Below are positions 1 through 7,332 of a stretch of DNA of 16,064 bases, piece after piece (position 1 is the stretch's first letter; every line of letters begins with the position of its first letter). The stretch spans positions 1 through 16,064 of the forward strand of contig JARDZO010000113.1 of assembly GCA_029240815.1 (NCBI GenBank), given 5' to 3'. Position numbers and translations under genes: made by a program. Origin of the DNA: Brevibacillus sp. (lineage in GTDB: Bacteria > Bacillota > Bacilli > Brevibacillales > Brevibacillaceae). A model generated the notes under the pieces. It was not told where the DNA came from. It made no database searches and saw only the letters and a list, made by a program, of their open reading frames with translations.

Positions 1-30
1 GAGGGTTTTCTGTCATTTTGTACAAAGAGC

Positions 31-48
31 TGTATAAAAATTTATACA
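31..48. promoter_or_regulatory. Predicted activator (enhancer) site A1 upstream of uptake operon
   Basis: TGTATAAAAATTTATACA is an inverted repeat with 8-bp arms around a 2-bp centre, about 106 bp upstream of the expected sigma-54 start site. Its left half is identical to site A2 at 9056-9073 in front of the catabolic operon. I infer that it is bound by the sigma-54 activator encoded at 7333-9042. A related site, B1, lies 31 bp downstream, about three helical turns. Confidence 0.65.
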
Positions 49-61
49 CTAGACACGAACG

Positions 62-79
62 TGTAAAAGAAATGATACA
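62..79. promoter_or_regulatory. Predicted activator (enhancer) site B1 upstream of uptake operon
   Basis: TGTAAAAGAAATGATACA matches site B2 (9107-9124) at 15 of 18 positions and site A1 (31-48) at most positions. The similarity to A1 continues into the following 8 bp (ACTAGRCAC after each site), giving a direct repeat of about 26 bp with 21 matches. It is centred about 50 bp upstream of the GG of the -24 element. Inferred target of the locus activator. Confidence 0.65.
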
Positions 80-118
80 CTAGGCACCTCGAATGGCAAG
101 TTTCCTCCTTTTACCAGG

Positions 119-136
119 CTGGCATACCTCTTGCAT
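119..136 (+). promoter_or_regulatory. Sigma-54 (-24/-12) promoter of uptake operon
   Basis: TGGCATACCTCTTGCAT (120-136) has GG at 121-122 and GC at 133-134 separated by exactly 10 bp, as in the sigma-54 consensus TGGCAC-N5-TTGCA. The expected transcription start is near 146. That leaves a leader of about 44 nt before the TTG start of the first gene. The match is nearly identical to the promoter at 9153-9170, and both lie downstream of the same pair of 18-bp motifs. Confidence 0.88.
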
Positions 137-189
137 TTTCAGTAAATTGCAAAAGTTATAAGCAAATGAGAAAACGAGGGGTTGATCGC

Positions 190-1848
190 TTGAAAAGAAG
201 TATTTTCGCTCTCATCAGCAGTGTAGCTGTTTTAGGTGTTGCACTCGCAGGATGTGGGGGAGGACAGCAAGCCTCAAAGCCTGCTGATCAGTCACAAAGT
301 CAAAATCAAACGCAGACACAACCAGTACCTGCTGAGAAACCAAAAGAAGAGCAAGTATTGCGCTGGAATCTCCACTCAGAGCCACCGACCGGTGATCCTG
401 GCTTGGCGGAGGATACGACTTCAGCAGCTATTACCAAAGCGCTCTTTGACGGGCTGACGAGAATCGGTCCAGAAGGAAAGCCTGTTGAGGCAGTCGCCGA
501 AAAAATCGACGTTTCTACCGATTTGAAAACGTACACCTTTACCCTGCGCGATTCAAAGTGGAGCAATGGAGAAGAAGTCACTGCTCACGATTTTGAATAC
601 GCTTGGAAGCGGGCGCTAGATCCCAAGACAGCCTCTAATTACGCCTATCAGCTCTACTACATCAAGAATGCGGAGAAGGCAAACAAGGGAGAAAGCAAGC
701 TCGAAGACGTCGGTGTGAAAGCAGTCGACGAAAAGACGCTCAAAGTGGAGCTGGAGAATCCAACTCCGTTCTTTTTGGAGCTTACCGCCTTCCAAACATA
801 TTTCCCGGTAAATAAAAAGCTCATTGAGTCCAATCCAAACTGGGCGGGTGATGCAAAGACCCATTTGGGAAATGGACCGTTTAAAATGGAAGTTTGGGAT
901 CACAAGAGCAAGCTAGTTCTCGTCAAGAACGACAATTATTGGGACAAGGACAGCGTCAAGCTGGACAAGATCAATTTCTCCATGGTAGAGGATGAGAACA
1001 CCGAGTTGTCCATGTTTGAAAATGGTGAAATTGACTGGGCGGGTTCACCGATGAGCGCACTCCCTACGGATGCGATGCCTGCACTGAAAGATAGCGGCAA
1101 GCTTCAAGTAAAACCGGTGGGAGCGACTTATTGGTATAAGTTTAATACGGAAAAACCTCCTTTTAATAATGTTAAAATTCGTAAAGCCTTTGCTTATTCG
1201 ATCAATCGCCAAACGTTGATTGATAACGTCCTCCAGGCAAATGAACAGCCGGCGATGGCGGCGGTACCACCGACGATGGCGCTGAATCAGGGGGGGTACT
1301 TCAAGGACAACGATCAAGAAACAGCCAAAAAGCTGTTGGACGAAGGTCTAAAAGAGCTGGGAATGTCCAAGCTGCCACCGATTACGCTCGTGTACAACAC
1401 ATCGGATGGTCACAAGAAGATCGCAGAAGCCATCCAGGATCAGTGGCGCAAAAATCTGGGGGCCGAAGTGAAGCTGGAAAACCAGGAGTGGAAAGTCTAC
1501 CTCGAAACGATGCACGAAGGAAACTATCAGGTAGGACGTCTCGGTTGGTCTGGCGATTTCAACGATCCGATCAACTTCTTGGAGTTGTTCAAAGATAAAA
1601 ATGGCGGGAACAACGACACCCGATGGGAGAATCCGAAGTTCAAGGAGCTCCTGAACCAATCAGCGACGGAGGGGGATCCGGAAAAGCGCAAAGCGATCCT
1701 AGGTGAAGCTGAGCAGATCATGATGGACGAGATGCCGATCATGCCGATTTACTTTTACACGCACACATGGGTGAAGAACGACAAGGTCAAAGGAGTCTTC
1801 CAGGATGGTTTGGGAGCAATCGACTGGAAATGGGCGTCCATCGAATAA
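190..1848 (+). CDS. Oligopeptide/dipeptide ABC transporter substrate-binding lipoprotein (OppA/DppE family)
   Basis: This is an extracellular, membrane-anchored peptide-binding protein of the SBP_bac_5 family, 552 residues, the usual length for OppA. I place the start at TTG 190. GAGGGG at 176-181 is 8 nt upstream, and translation from there gives a compact lipoprotein signal peptide with lipobox LAGC at residues 19-22 (lipidated Cys22). The upstream in-frame ATG at 166 has no ribosome binding site and lies only about 20 nt from the predicted transcript start. A Gln/Ser/Thr-rich flexible linker follows the Cys, then the typical peptide-binding fold (for example the WSNGE and FAYSINR segments). 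It is the first gene of the operon, and no Opp/Dpp permease genes accompany it. It either uses a permease encoded elsewhere or supplies ligand by another route. Ligand inferred: Hyp/Pro-containing peptides. Confidence 0.9.
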   Translation: MKRSIFALISSVAVLGVALAGCGGGQQASKPADQSQSQNQTQTQPVPAEKPKEEQVLRWNLHSEPPTGDPGLAEDTTSAAITKALFDGLTRIGPEGKPVEAVAEKIDVSTDLKTYTFTLRDSKWSNGEEVTAHDFEYAWKRALDPKTASNYAYQLYYIKNAEKANKGESKLEDVGVKAVDEKTLKVELENPTPFFLELTAFQTYFPVNKKLIESNPNWAGDAKTHLGNGPFKMEVWDHKSKLVLVKNDNYWDKDSVKLDKINFSMVEDENTELSMFENGEIDWAGSPMSALPTDAMPALKDSGKLQVKPVGATYWYKFNTEKPPFNNVKIRKAFAYSINRQTLIDNVLQANEQPAMAAVPPTMALNQGGYFKDNDQETAKKLLDEGLKELGMSKLPPITLVYNTSDGHKKIAEAIQDQWRKNLGAEVKLENQEWKVYLETMHEGNYQVGRLGWSGDFNDPINFLELFKDKNGGNNDTRWENPKFKELLNQSATEGDPEKRKAILGEAEQIMMDEMPIMPIYFYTHTWVKNDKVKGVFQDGLGAIDWKWASIE

Positions 1849-1869
1849 TATTCAATCGGGGGTATGGGT

Positions 1870-3012
1870 ATGAAAAAATGGAGAAGTGTGATAACGGCTG
1901 CGCTGTTGACTCTTGCGCTGGTCGTAGCAGGGTGTGCAAATCAAGGGCAATCTTCGGGGGCGAGTGGGGATGAAATAGTGGTAGGGGTACTGTTGCCCGT
2001 GACAGGTAACAATGCCACAGACGGAAAAGATATGCAAAATGCAATCGAGATGGCCGTTAAAAAGGTAAATGACGGAGGCGGCGTGCTCGGGAAGAAATTG
2101 AAAATCGAAGTGGCAGACGACGGATGTGATCCGCAAATGGCGACGACAGCCGCGAACAAGCTGGTTTCGCAAAATGTAGTAGCTGTCGTAGGGGGCTACT
2201 GCTCCGGTGCGACACTGCCTTCCTCTGGTGTCTTTAAAAATGCCAATATTCCGATGATTGTTCCTGCTGCCAACTCTGCAAAATTACCCGCCCAAGGCTA
2301 CGACACCCTGTTTTTGATCAACGGTTTGACGCCTGACCAAGCACAAACGGCCGCAGATTATATGGCAGCCAACCAAGCGAAAAAAGTAGCGCTGATCCAT
2401 GACAACTCTGCCTATGCAAAAGACCTGGCCGATTTCGCCAAAGCGTCTGTGGAAAAAGCGGGAGGTACCGTAGTCGCGTATGAAGCGATCAATCCCGAGG
2501 AAAAAGATTTCAGCGCTCTGGTTACCAAATTGAAAGGAATCGCTCCTGATGCTACGTATTTTACCGGCTACTATGCCGCTGGCGGACTGATGGTCAAGCA
2601 GTTCAAGCAAAAAGGTGTCTCTGGACTGTTCCTGGTTGGCGACGGCTCGTTTAGTGAAGACATCATTAAGATCGCGGGAGCAGACAATGCAGAAGGACTG
2701 CTGATCACCGCCACGCCGACAGCAGAATTTATCGAAGGCGCTGAAGCGTTCACGACCGAGTACAAGGCAACGTATAACAACCTGGCTCCGGGACCCTTCT
2801 CTGCACTCAGCTACAACGCGGTCAATTTGCTCGCGGATGCTCTGAAACGCGCTAATTCTACCGAGCACGATGCACTCAAAAAGGCGATCAAAGAGACCAA
2901 AGATTTCAAAGCGCTTGGACAAACCATTTCCTTTAACGCCCAAAACACCTTGGATACCTCCAACTTTGCGGTTTTGAAAGTGGCAGGTGGCAAGTTCACG
3001 CTGGCAAAATAA
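1870..3012 (+). CDS. livJ: Branched-chain-amino-acid-type ABC transporter substrate-binding lipoprotein (LivJ/LivK family)
   Basis: This is a periplasmic-binding-protein type I fold protein of the Leu/Ile/Val family, 380 residues. It carries a signal peptide and lipobox VAGC (residues 19-22), so it should be anchored outside the membrane by Cys22. Family features visible are the opening strand EIVVGVLLPVTG, VVAVVGGYCSG and the PAANSAKL segment. Two ATGs lie close together, at 1864 and 1870. GGGGG at 1858-1862 is well spaced only for 1870 (7 nt), so I use that. It lies 21 bp after the peptide-binding gene and directly before its permease and ATPase genes. Members of this family bind amino acids other than Leu/Ile/Val. 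The locus context suggests hydroxyproline or proline, which is an inference. Confidence 0.92.
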   Translation: MKKWRSVITAALLTLALVVAGCANQGQSSGASGDEIVVGVLLPVTGNNATDGKDMQNAIEMAVKKVNDGGGVLGKKLKIEVADDGCDPQMATTAANKLVSQNVVAVVGGYCSGATLPSSGVFKNANIPMIVPAANSAKLPAQGYDTLFLINGLTPDQAQTAADYMAANQAKKVALIHDNSAYAKDLADFAKASVEKAGGTVVAYEAINPEEKDFSALVTKLKGIAPDATYFTGYYAAGGLMVKQFKQKGVSGLFLVGDGSFSEDIIKIAGADNAEGLLITATPTAEFIEGAEAFTTEYKATYNNLAPGPFSALSYNAVNLLADALKRANSTEHDALKKAIKETKDFKALGQTISFNAQNTLDTSNFAVLKVAGGKFTLAK

Positions 3013-3034
3013 GCGGAGAAGGGAAGTTGAACGA

Positions 3035-3937
3035 ATGGACATCCTGGTTCAGACGCTAGCAGATGGCTTGGTAATTGGGGCTTTCTACAGTCTCATTGCC
3101 TTAGGCTATACCATGGTTTTTGGCATCATCAAATTGCTCAATTTTGCACACGGAGATTTGTACATGCTAGGTGCATTCGTGGGTTACAGCCTGCTCAGCA
3201 TGATTAGTGGCAATGGCTCCGGGGCGGGTCTGATGGGAATCGTCGTCGTACTGTTGCTCACGATGGTCATCGTCGGAGCGATTGGAATGGGGATCGAGCG
3301 CGTGGCTTATCGGCCGCTGCTGCTCGCTCCCCGGCTCTCCATCCTGATCACGGCACTCGGTGTCTCGCTTTTTCTGGAGAATGGGTCGATGATTGCGTGG
3401 GGCGCGCAGTACCAGGTATATCCGTTGCAGCTCTCCCACGATGGGTGGAATGTGCTCGGGGCACAGATTACGTATACGCAAATGGGACTGGTCCTCATCT
3501 CTGCTCTCTTGATGCTTGGTCTGCATCTGTTTATCAGTCGGACCTTGTACGGAAAAGCAATGCGTGCGATTGCCCACGATCAAACGGCTTGTCATTTGAT
3601 GGGCATCAATGTCCACAAAGTAATCGGCCTTACCTTTTTCATCGGCGCTTCCTTGGCAGCAGGAGCGGGAACGATGGCAGGAGCCTACTACGGAACGGTC
3701 AACTTCATGATGGGCTTTATCATCGGCCTCAAGGCTTTTACGGCTGCCGTATTGGGAGGGATCGGCAGCATTCCGGGAGCGATGCTGGGAGGATTGTTGC
3801 TCGGGATGATGGAGACCGCAGGCACATTTGTTTTCGGCGGATCGTGGAAGGATGTCGTCGCCTTTTCTTTGCTCATTCTCATCCTGGTGCTGAAACCGAC
3901 TGGCATTATGGGTGAAAAAGTGACGGAGAGGATGTAG
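3035..3937 (+). CDS. livH: Branched-chain-amino-acid-type ABC transporter permease LivH
   Basis: A multi-spanning inner-membrane permease of 300 residues, the normal LivH length. The N-terminal signature NFAHGD (residues 36-41) and the loop near 231-253 (GLKAFTAAVLGGIGSIPGA), which contacts the ATPase, are both intact. The start is ATG 3035, preceded by GAAGGGAAG. A reading frame open further upstream (from 2987) would overlap livJ and adds a charged segment foreign to the family. It pairs with LivM (3941-4942) to form the heterodimeric channel. Only 3 nt separate its stop from livM. Confidence 0.94.
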   Translation: MDILVQTLADGLVIGAFYSLIALGYTMVFGIIKLLNFAHGDLYMLGAFVGYSLLSMISGNGSGAGLMGIVVVLLLTMVIVGAIGMGIERVAYRPLLLAPRLSILITALGVSLFLENGSMIAWGAQYQVYPLQLSHDGWNVLGAQITYTQMGLVLISALLMLGLHLFISRTLYGKAMRAIAHDQTACHLMGINVHKVIGLTFFIGASLAAGAGTMAGAYYGTVNFMMGFIIGLKAFTAAVLGGIGSIPGAMLGGLLLGMMETAGTFVFGGSWKDVVAFSLLILILVLKPTGIMGEKVTERM

Positions 3938-3940
3938 CGG

Positions 3941-4942
3941 ATGAGACCTTCGCAAAAAAAGATCAGCATCGTCTTGTTGCTCGTCGTCGCCTGCCTGCTC
4001 CCCTTTTTGTCGAATAATTATTGGCTGGATGTTGCTACGCTGGCGTTATTTTACGTCGTCCTCGCTCAAGGGCTAAATGTCGTTGTAGGCTTCGCAGGAC
4101 TTTTGGATCTGGGCTACGCTGCCTTCTTTGCGGTAGGAGCTTATACGACGGGAATATTGATGACGGTCTATCACTGGTCGTTCTGGCTGACTTTACCTGT
4201 AGCGATGCTATTTGCAGCTGTCGTAGGCGTGATTGTCGGGGCACCGACACTGCGGTTGCGAAGTGATTACTTAGCGATTGTCACACTCGGTTTTGGGGAA
4301 ATCATCCGCATTCTAGCCATAAACCTCGAGATCACAGGTTCGGCTTCGGGAATATACGGTATTCCTCGTCCTTCCATCGGTGGCTATGTACTGGCGGGAC
4401 AGATGGACTTTTACTATTTGATTCTCGTCCTGGCCGTGCTGGCGGTACTCGCTGTCAGGCGCTTGGGTACATCACGGCTGGGGAGGGCGTGGATGTACAT
4501 TCGCGAGGACGAAGATGCGGCAGAAGCGATGGGGATCAATCGCATCAAGATGAAGCTGCTGGCGTATTCGATTGGAGCAGTGATCGGAAGTATGGCGGGG
4601 GCCATTTTTGCCGTCAAGATGAGCGCGATTGCCCCTCTGAGCTTTAGCTTTACGCAGTCGATCATGATTTTGCTCGCGGTCGTTCTCGGTGGTTTGGGCA
4701 GTATTCCTGGCGTGGTGCTGGGAGCCGTTCTTGTGATCGCGTTGCCTGAGCTGCTGCGTTCCGTCGAGGACTGGCGCTATTTGATCTTCGGCGCAGCATT
4801 GGTCGTCATGATGCTGTTCCGTCCCCAAGGCTTGTGGCCTGCCCGCTACGAATCAGCCAAAGCCTCCAGGAGCGGCGCTCAAAAAGCACGAAAGGGGGAC
4901 GAAGCAGATGTCAGCCTTGACGTTGAAAAATATAACGCTTAA
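3941..4942 (+). CDS. livM: Branched-chain-amino-acid-type ABC transporter permease LivM
   Basis: The second membrane subunit, 333 residues. Family motifs are GLLDLGYAAFFAVGAY (about 53-68) and LRLRSDYLAIVTLGFGEI (about 104-121), plus the conserved loop GGLGSIPGVVLGA near the C-terminus. The start ATG is preceded by GGAGAGG inside the end of livH. The last 20-25 residues form a charged cytoplasmic tail, and their codons overlap the start of livG by 35 nt. This overlap suggests translational coupling of permease and ATPase. Confidence 0.94.
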   Translation: MRPSQKKISIVLLLVVACLLPFLSNNYWLDVATLALFYVVLAQGLNVVVGFAGLLDLGYAAFFAVGAYTTGILMTVYHWSFWLTLPVAMLFAAVVGVIVGAPTLRLRSDYLAIVTLGFGEIIRILAINLEITGSASGIYGIPRPSIGGYVLAGQMDFYYLILVLAVLAVLAVRRLGTSRLGRAWMYIREDEDAAEAMGINRIKMKLLAYSIGAVIGSMAGAIFAVKMSAIAPLSFSFTQSIMILLAVVLGGLGSIPGVVLGAVLVIALPELLRSVEDWRYLIFGAALVVMMLFRPQGLWPARYESAKASRSGAQKARKGDEADVSLDVEKYNA

Positions 4943-5678
4943 ATTCGGCGGTTTGACAGCGGTCAATGATTTGAGCTTTGACATTCCTGCCGGCTCGATC
5001 ACCAGTATTATCGGACCGAATGGAGCGGGGAAGACCTCTGTGTTCAACATGATTACAGGATTCTATCGACCTTCCTCCGGGCAAATTCTGCTGGAAAATG
5101 AGAGCCTCGTAGGGAAAAAGCCTAGTCAGATTACTTGCCTGGGGATGGCGAGGACCTTTCAAAATCTGCGGCTGTTCCCGAATCTGACGGTGCTCGACAA
5201 CGTCAAGGCCGGGATGCATGGCCGTACCAAACAAACGGTCTGGGGCGCACTCTGGCGGACGCGTGCCCAGAAGCAAGAAGAACAGCTGATCGAAGAAACC
5301 GCTATGGCCTGCCTAAACTTCGTAGGTATCGAGGAATACAGCGAGCGCATCGCGAAAAATCTGCCGTACGGGGCGCAACGCTATTTGGAAATCGCAAGGG
5401 CGTTGGCTACCCAGCCACGCGTTCTTTTGCTGGATGAACCGGCAGCAGGGCTGAACTACGAGGAAAAGGAAAACCTCATCGCGCTGATCCGGCGCATCCG
5501 CGAAGCCTATCAACTGACTGTTGTCATCATCGAGCACGACATGGGGCTGATCAAAAAGATATCGGAACGCGTAATTGTGCTCGACTACGGTCAAAAAATA
5601 GCAGAAGGCACACCTGCGGATGTCTTGAATAACCCGCGAGTCGTAGAGGCCTACCTCGGAAAGGAGGAGGCCGTATGA
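4908..5678 (+). CDS. livG: ABC transporter ATP-binding protein LivG
   Basis: A cytoplasmic ATPase of 256 residues. Walker A is GPNGAGKT (36-43) and the Q-loop is Gln85. The family's degenerate signature is LPYGAQR (152-158), Walker B is RVLLLDE (171-177), and the H-loop is His210. The divergent signature LPYGAQRYLEIARAL in place of LSGGQ, together with the C-terminal YLGKEE, is typical of LivG rather than other importer ATPases. The ribosome binding site AAAGGGGG lies within the livM coding end. It forms the motor with LivF, whose start codon overlaps its stop. Confidence 0.95.
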   Translation: MSALTLKNITLKFGGLTAVNDLSFDIPAGSITSIIGPNGAGKTSVFNMITGFYRPSSGQILLENESLVGKKPSQITCLGMARTFQNLRLFPNLTVLDNVKAGMHGRTKQTVWGALWRTRAQKQEEQLIEETAMACLNFVGIEEYSERIAKNLPYGAQRYLEIARALATQPRVLLLDEPAAGLNYEEKENLIALIRRIREAYQLTVVIIEHDMGLIKKISERVIVLDYGQKIAEGTPADVLNNPRVVEAYLGKEEAV

Positions 5679-6391
5679 GTGCTCTTTTGACGATCAACGA
5701 AGTTCATTCGTTTTACGGAAAAATCGAAGCGCTGAAAGGCATCAGCCTAGAGGTGCGCCAGGGAGAAATCGTTGCTCTGCTCGGCAGCAACGGAGCGGGG
5801 AAAAGCACCACGCTCAAAACAATCTCGGGGCTTGTCCGACCCGGGAGCGGCGATATCCTGCTGGAAGGGAAGAGTCTGGCAGGATGGGCCCCTCATAAAA
5901 TTGTAGAGGCAGGCATCGTCCATGTACCGGAAGGACGGCGTATTTTCGCTGGATTGACCGTCCGCGAGAACCTGGAGCTGGGCGGATTTACACAGAGAAA
6001 AGAAACGACGGTCATTTCGGAGGGGATCGAACAGGCTTTTGCCTTGTTCCCGCGTTTGAAAGAACGCAGCGGACAGCTGGGAGGCACGCTGAGCGGCGGA
6101 GAGCAGCAAATGCTGGCAATCTGCCGTGGGCTCATGGCGCGTCCCAAGCTGCTGATGCTAGATGAACCGTCCATGGGGCTAGCCCCTATCATTGTGCAAG
6201 AGATCATGCATATAATCAGGGAAATTAACCAGCAGGGCACGACGATCCTCTTGATCGAGCAAAATGCCAAGGCAGCGCTGCGTTTGGCTCATCGCGGCTA
6301 TGTTTTGGAGACAGGAAGGATTGTCATGGAGAACACGGCAGAAGTGTTGCGCGGTGATGAGTCGATTGTGAAAGCATATCTGGGAGCGTAG
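5675..6391 (+). CDS. livF: ABC transporter ATP-binding protein LivF
   Basis: The partner ATPase, 238 residues. Walker A is GSNGAGKST (37-45), the signature LSGGEQQ (139-145), and Walker B KLLMLDE (158-164). The H-loop position carries Gln (IEQN, about 195-198), which is the usual LivF state and not a defect. The start ATG overlaps the livG stop in ATGA, and GGAAAGGAGGAGG lies just upstream, so translation should be strongly coupled. With LivJ, H, M and G it completes one full amino-acid importer. Confidence 0.95.
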   Translation: MSALLTINEVHSFYGKIEALKGISLEVRQGEIVALLGSNGAGKSTTLKTISGLVRPGSGDILLEGKSLAGWAPHKIVEAGIVHVPEGRRIFAGLTVRENLELGGFTQRKETTVISEGIEQAFALFPRLKERSGQLGGTLSGGEQQMLAICRGLMARPKLLMLDEPSMGLAPIIVQEIMHIIREINQQGTTILLIEQNAKAALRLAHRGYVLETGRIVMENTAEVLRGDESIVKAYLGA

Positions 6392-6437
6392 CGATTTTAT
6401 TTTGCTGCACGTCCATCAGACAAAGGAGGAATCAACC

Positions 6438-6539
6438 ATGGAATGGGTCCGTATTTTGTCAGAGGTGCTACCACCAAAAAGAGGGAATGACTGTCGCAAA
6501 GTCTGTCGGCGTCTACGCTCGTTTTTTTCCCGCAAGTAA
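6438..6539 (+). CDS. Candidate 33-residue basic small protein, last ORF of uptake operon
   Basis: The ORF runs from ATG 6438 to TAA 6539. A near-consensus Shine-Dalgarno AAAGGAGGA (6422-6430) sits 7 nt before the ATG, one of the best ribosome binding sites in the window. It lies 46 nt after livF, and a hairpin follows its stop directly, so it should sit in the same transcript. The predicted peptide starts MEWVRILSEVLPPKR. It then becomes strongly basic, with two Cys (residues 19 and 23) and a C-terminal FFSRK. I recognise no family. It could be a real small protein, or the surviving start of a gene that has lost its remainder; the well-placed ribosome binding site fits both. Confidence 0.45.
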   Translation: MEWVRILSEVLPPKRGNDCRKVCRRLRSFFSRK

Positions 6540-6540
6540 G

Positions 6541-6578
6541 ACGAAAAGCAGCCTGATTAGGGGCTGCTTCTCGTTGTT
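6541..6578 (+). terminator. Hairpin ending the uptake operon
   Basis: AAGCAGCC (6546-6553) pairs with GGCTGCTT (6562-6569). The stem resumes after one A-C mismatch with ACGA/TCGT (6541-6544 and 6571-6574). The following bases (TTGTT) are only moderately T-rich, so termination may be partial. It sits directly after the stop of the small ORF at 6438-6539. Confidence 0.6.
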
Positions 6579-6600
6579 CAGAAAGTGGCTATTGTGGGAA

Positions 6601-6664
6601 GAAGCCTGTTTCCATTCTCCGCTGAGTAGGACTCCGTGAGTCGCTACGCCTGGAAACATGCTTC
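6601..6664. repeat. Imperfect inverted repeat with internal hairpin
   Basis: GAAGCCTGTTTCCA (6601-6614) is complementary to TGGAAACATGCTTC (6651-6664) at 13 of 14 positions. The 36-nt interior holds a further small stem, GACTC-CGT-GAGTC (about 6630-6642). No gene is visible here. It may be a structured RNA, an intergenic hairpin repeat or a remnant of one. Confidence 0.6.
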
Positions 6665-6756
6665 TCCTGCGAGCTAATTCCCCTCAAAGATCTTTATGCC
6701 CAAAATGCACATAACAATAAGACCCTACCTAAATGAACGGGGTTTCTCAACACTCT

Positions 6757-6788
6757 GAAGCAGCCAGGGAACAGGCTGCTTTCTTGTT
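6757..6788 (+). terminator. Second hairpin with the same arms (AAGCAGCC/GGCTGCTT)
   Basis: AAGCAGCC (6758-6765) pairs with GGCTGCTT (6774-6781), followed by TCTTGTT. The arms equal those of the hairpin at 6541-6578. It could be a backup terminator for the uptake operon. No gene lies between the two hairpins. Confidence 0.5.
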
Positions 6789-6862
6789 AGCCAAATGACC
6801 AGGGATGTTTACGAGAGTCCGAGCTAACATTCAAAAAGACTGCAAAGCAAATGTAACCTGCT

Positions 6863-7016
6863 CTTATAAGGCTTAGTAATAGCCCGCCAAACGAAACAGC
6901 TGTCCAGGAAAAAGGAGAAAAAAGCGAAGGTATTAGGGACACAGCCGTACAGGAATGCCCCCCAAGCAAGTGTCCCTACTGACCTGGAGCGTTTTCTCCT
7001 TTTTCCGCCCCTCCAC
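6863..7016. repeat. Large inverted-repeat element, copy 1
   Basis: About 154 bp. GGAAAAAGGAGAAAA (6907-6921) is perfectly complementary to 6992-7006, and TAGGGACAC (6934-6942) to GTGTCCCTA (6970-6978). A long interrupted hairpin therefore forms around a short loop. It is a direct repeat of copy 2 (7060-7315), including about 40 bp of flank before the left arm (for example GTAATAGCC and ACGAAACAGCTGTCCAGG). Part of the gene-free stretch 6540-7332. Short minus-strand frames across it are by-products of the repeat. Confidence 0.85.
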
Positions 7017-7059
7017 TGAGTACGTTCTGATGGGAGGACATCAAAGGAGTACCATCATT

Positions 7060-7315
7060 CTTTTAAAGGCTAAGTAATAGCCAGCCCAACGAAACAGCTG
7101 TCCAGGAAAAAGGAGAAAAAAGCGAAGGTATTAGGGACACAGCCGAGGCGGAGTGGAAAAAGTGGAACACGCCCTTAAGCGTCCACCTCTGAGAGACATC
7201 TATGATGCGTCTACTTTGGACGCGGTTCCACTTTTGGAACGGAGCCGTACAGGAATGACCCCTTGCAAGTGTCCCTACTAACCTGGAGCGTTTTCTCCTT
7301 TTTCCGCCCCTCCAC
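7060..7315. repeat. Large inverted-repeat element, copy 2, with nested insertion
   Basis: This has the same arms as copy 1: GGAAAAAGGAGAAAA at 7105-7119 pairs with 7291-7305, and TAGGGACAC at 7132-7140 with 7269-7277. It is about 102 bp longer because of the segment at 7146-7247 in its loop. It ends 17 bp before the stop codon of the leftward activator gene, so the hairpin may also help end that transcript, although no clear T-tract follows on that strand. Confidence 0.85.
7146..7242. mobile_element. Nested MITE-like insertion inside repeat copy 2
   Basis: Compared with copy 1, 97 bp plus a second AGCCG are inserted. AGCCG occurs at both edges (7141-7145 and 7243-7247), which looks like a 5-bp target duplication. 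The insert is itself an inverted repeat: AAAAGTGGAAC (7158-7168) pairs with GTTCCACTTTT (7225-7235), and GCGTCCA (7179-7185) with TGGACGC (7217-7223). It encodes nothing. Copy 3 contains a related first part, so an alternative is loss from copy 1 rather than a gain here. Confidence 0.5.
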
Positions 7316-7332
7316 AACAGCACCTCGATCAT

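Noticed and set aside
166..189. ATG 166 as start of the peptide-binding protein
   Set aside because: It has no ribosome binding site and lies about 20 nt from the predicted transcript start. TTG 190 has GAGGGG at good spacing and yields a proper lipoprotein signal.
6863..7315. CRISPR array
   Set aside because: There are only two adjacent copies, of more than 150 bp, each a long inverted repeat. There are no short regular repeats or spacers and no cas genes.
6787..7332. Two minus-strand reading frames (6787-6969 and 7063-7332) with similar peptide segments
   Set aside because: Their similarity comes from the direct repeat they cross. They span hairpin arms, have no ribosome binding site and no family resemblance.
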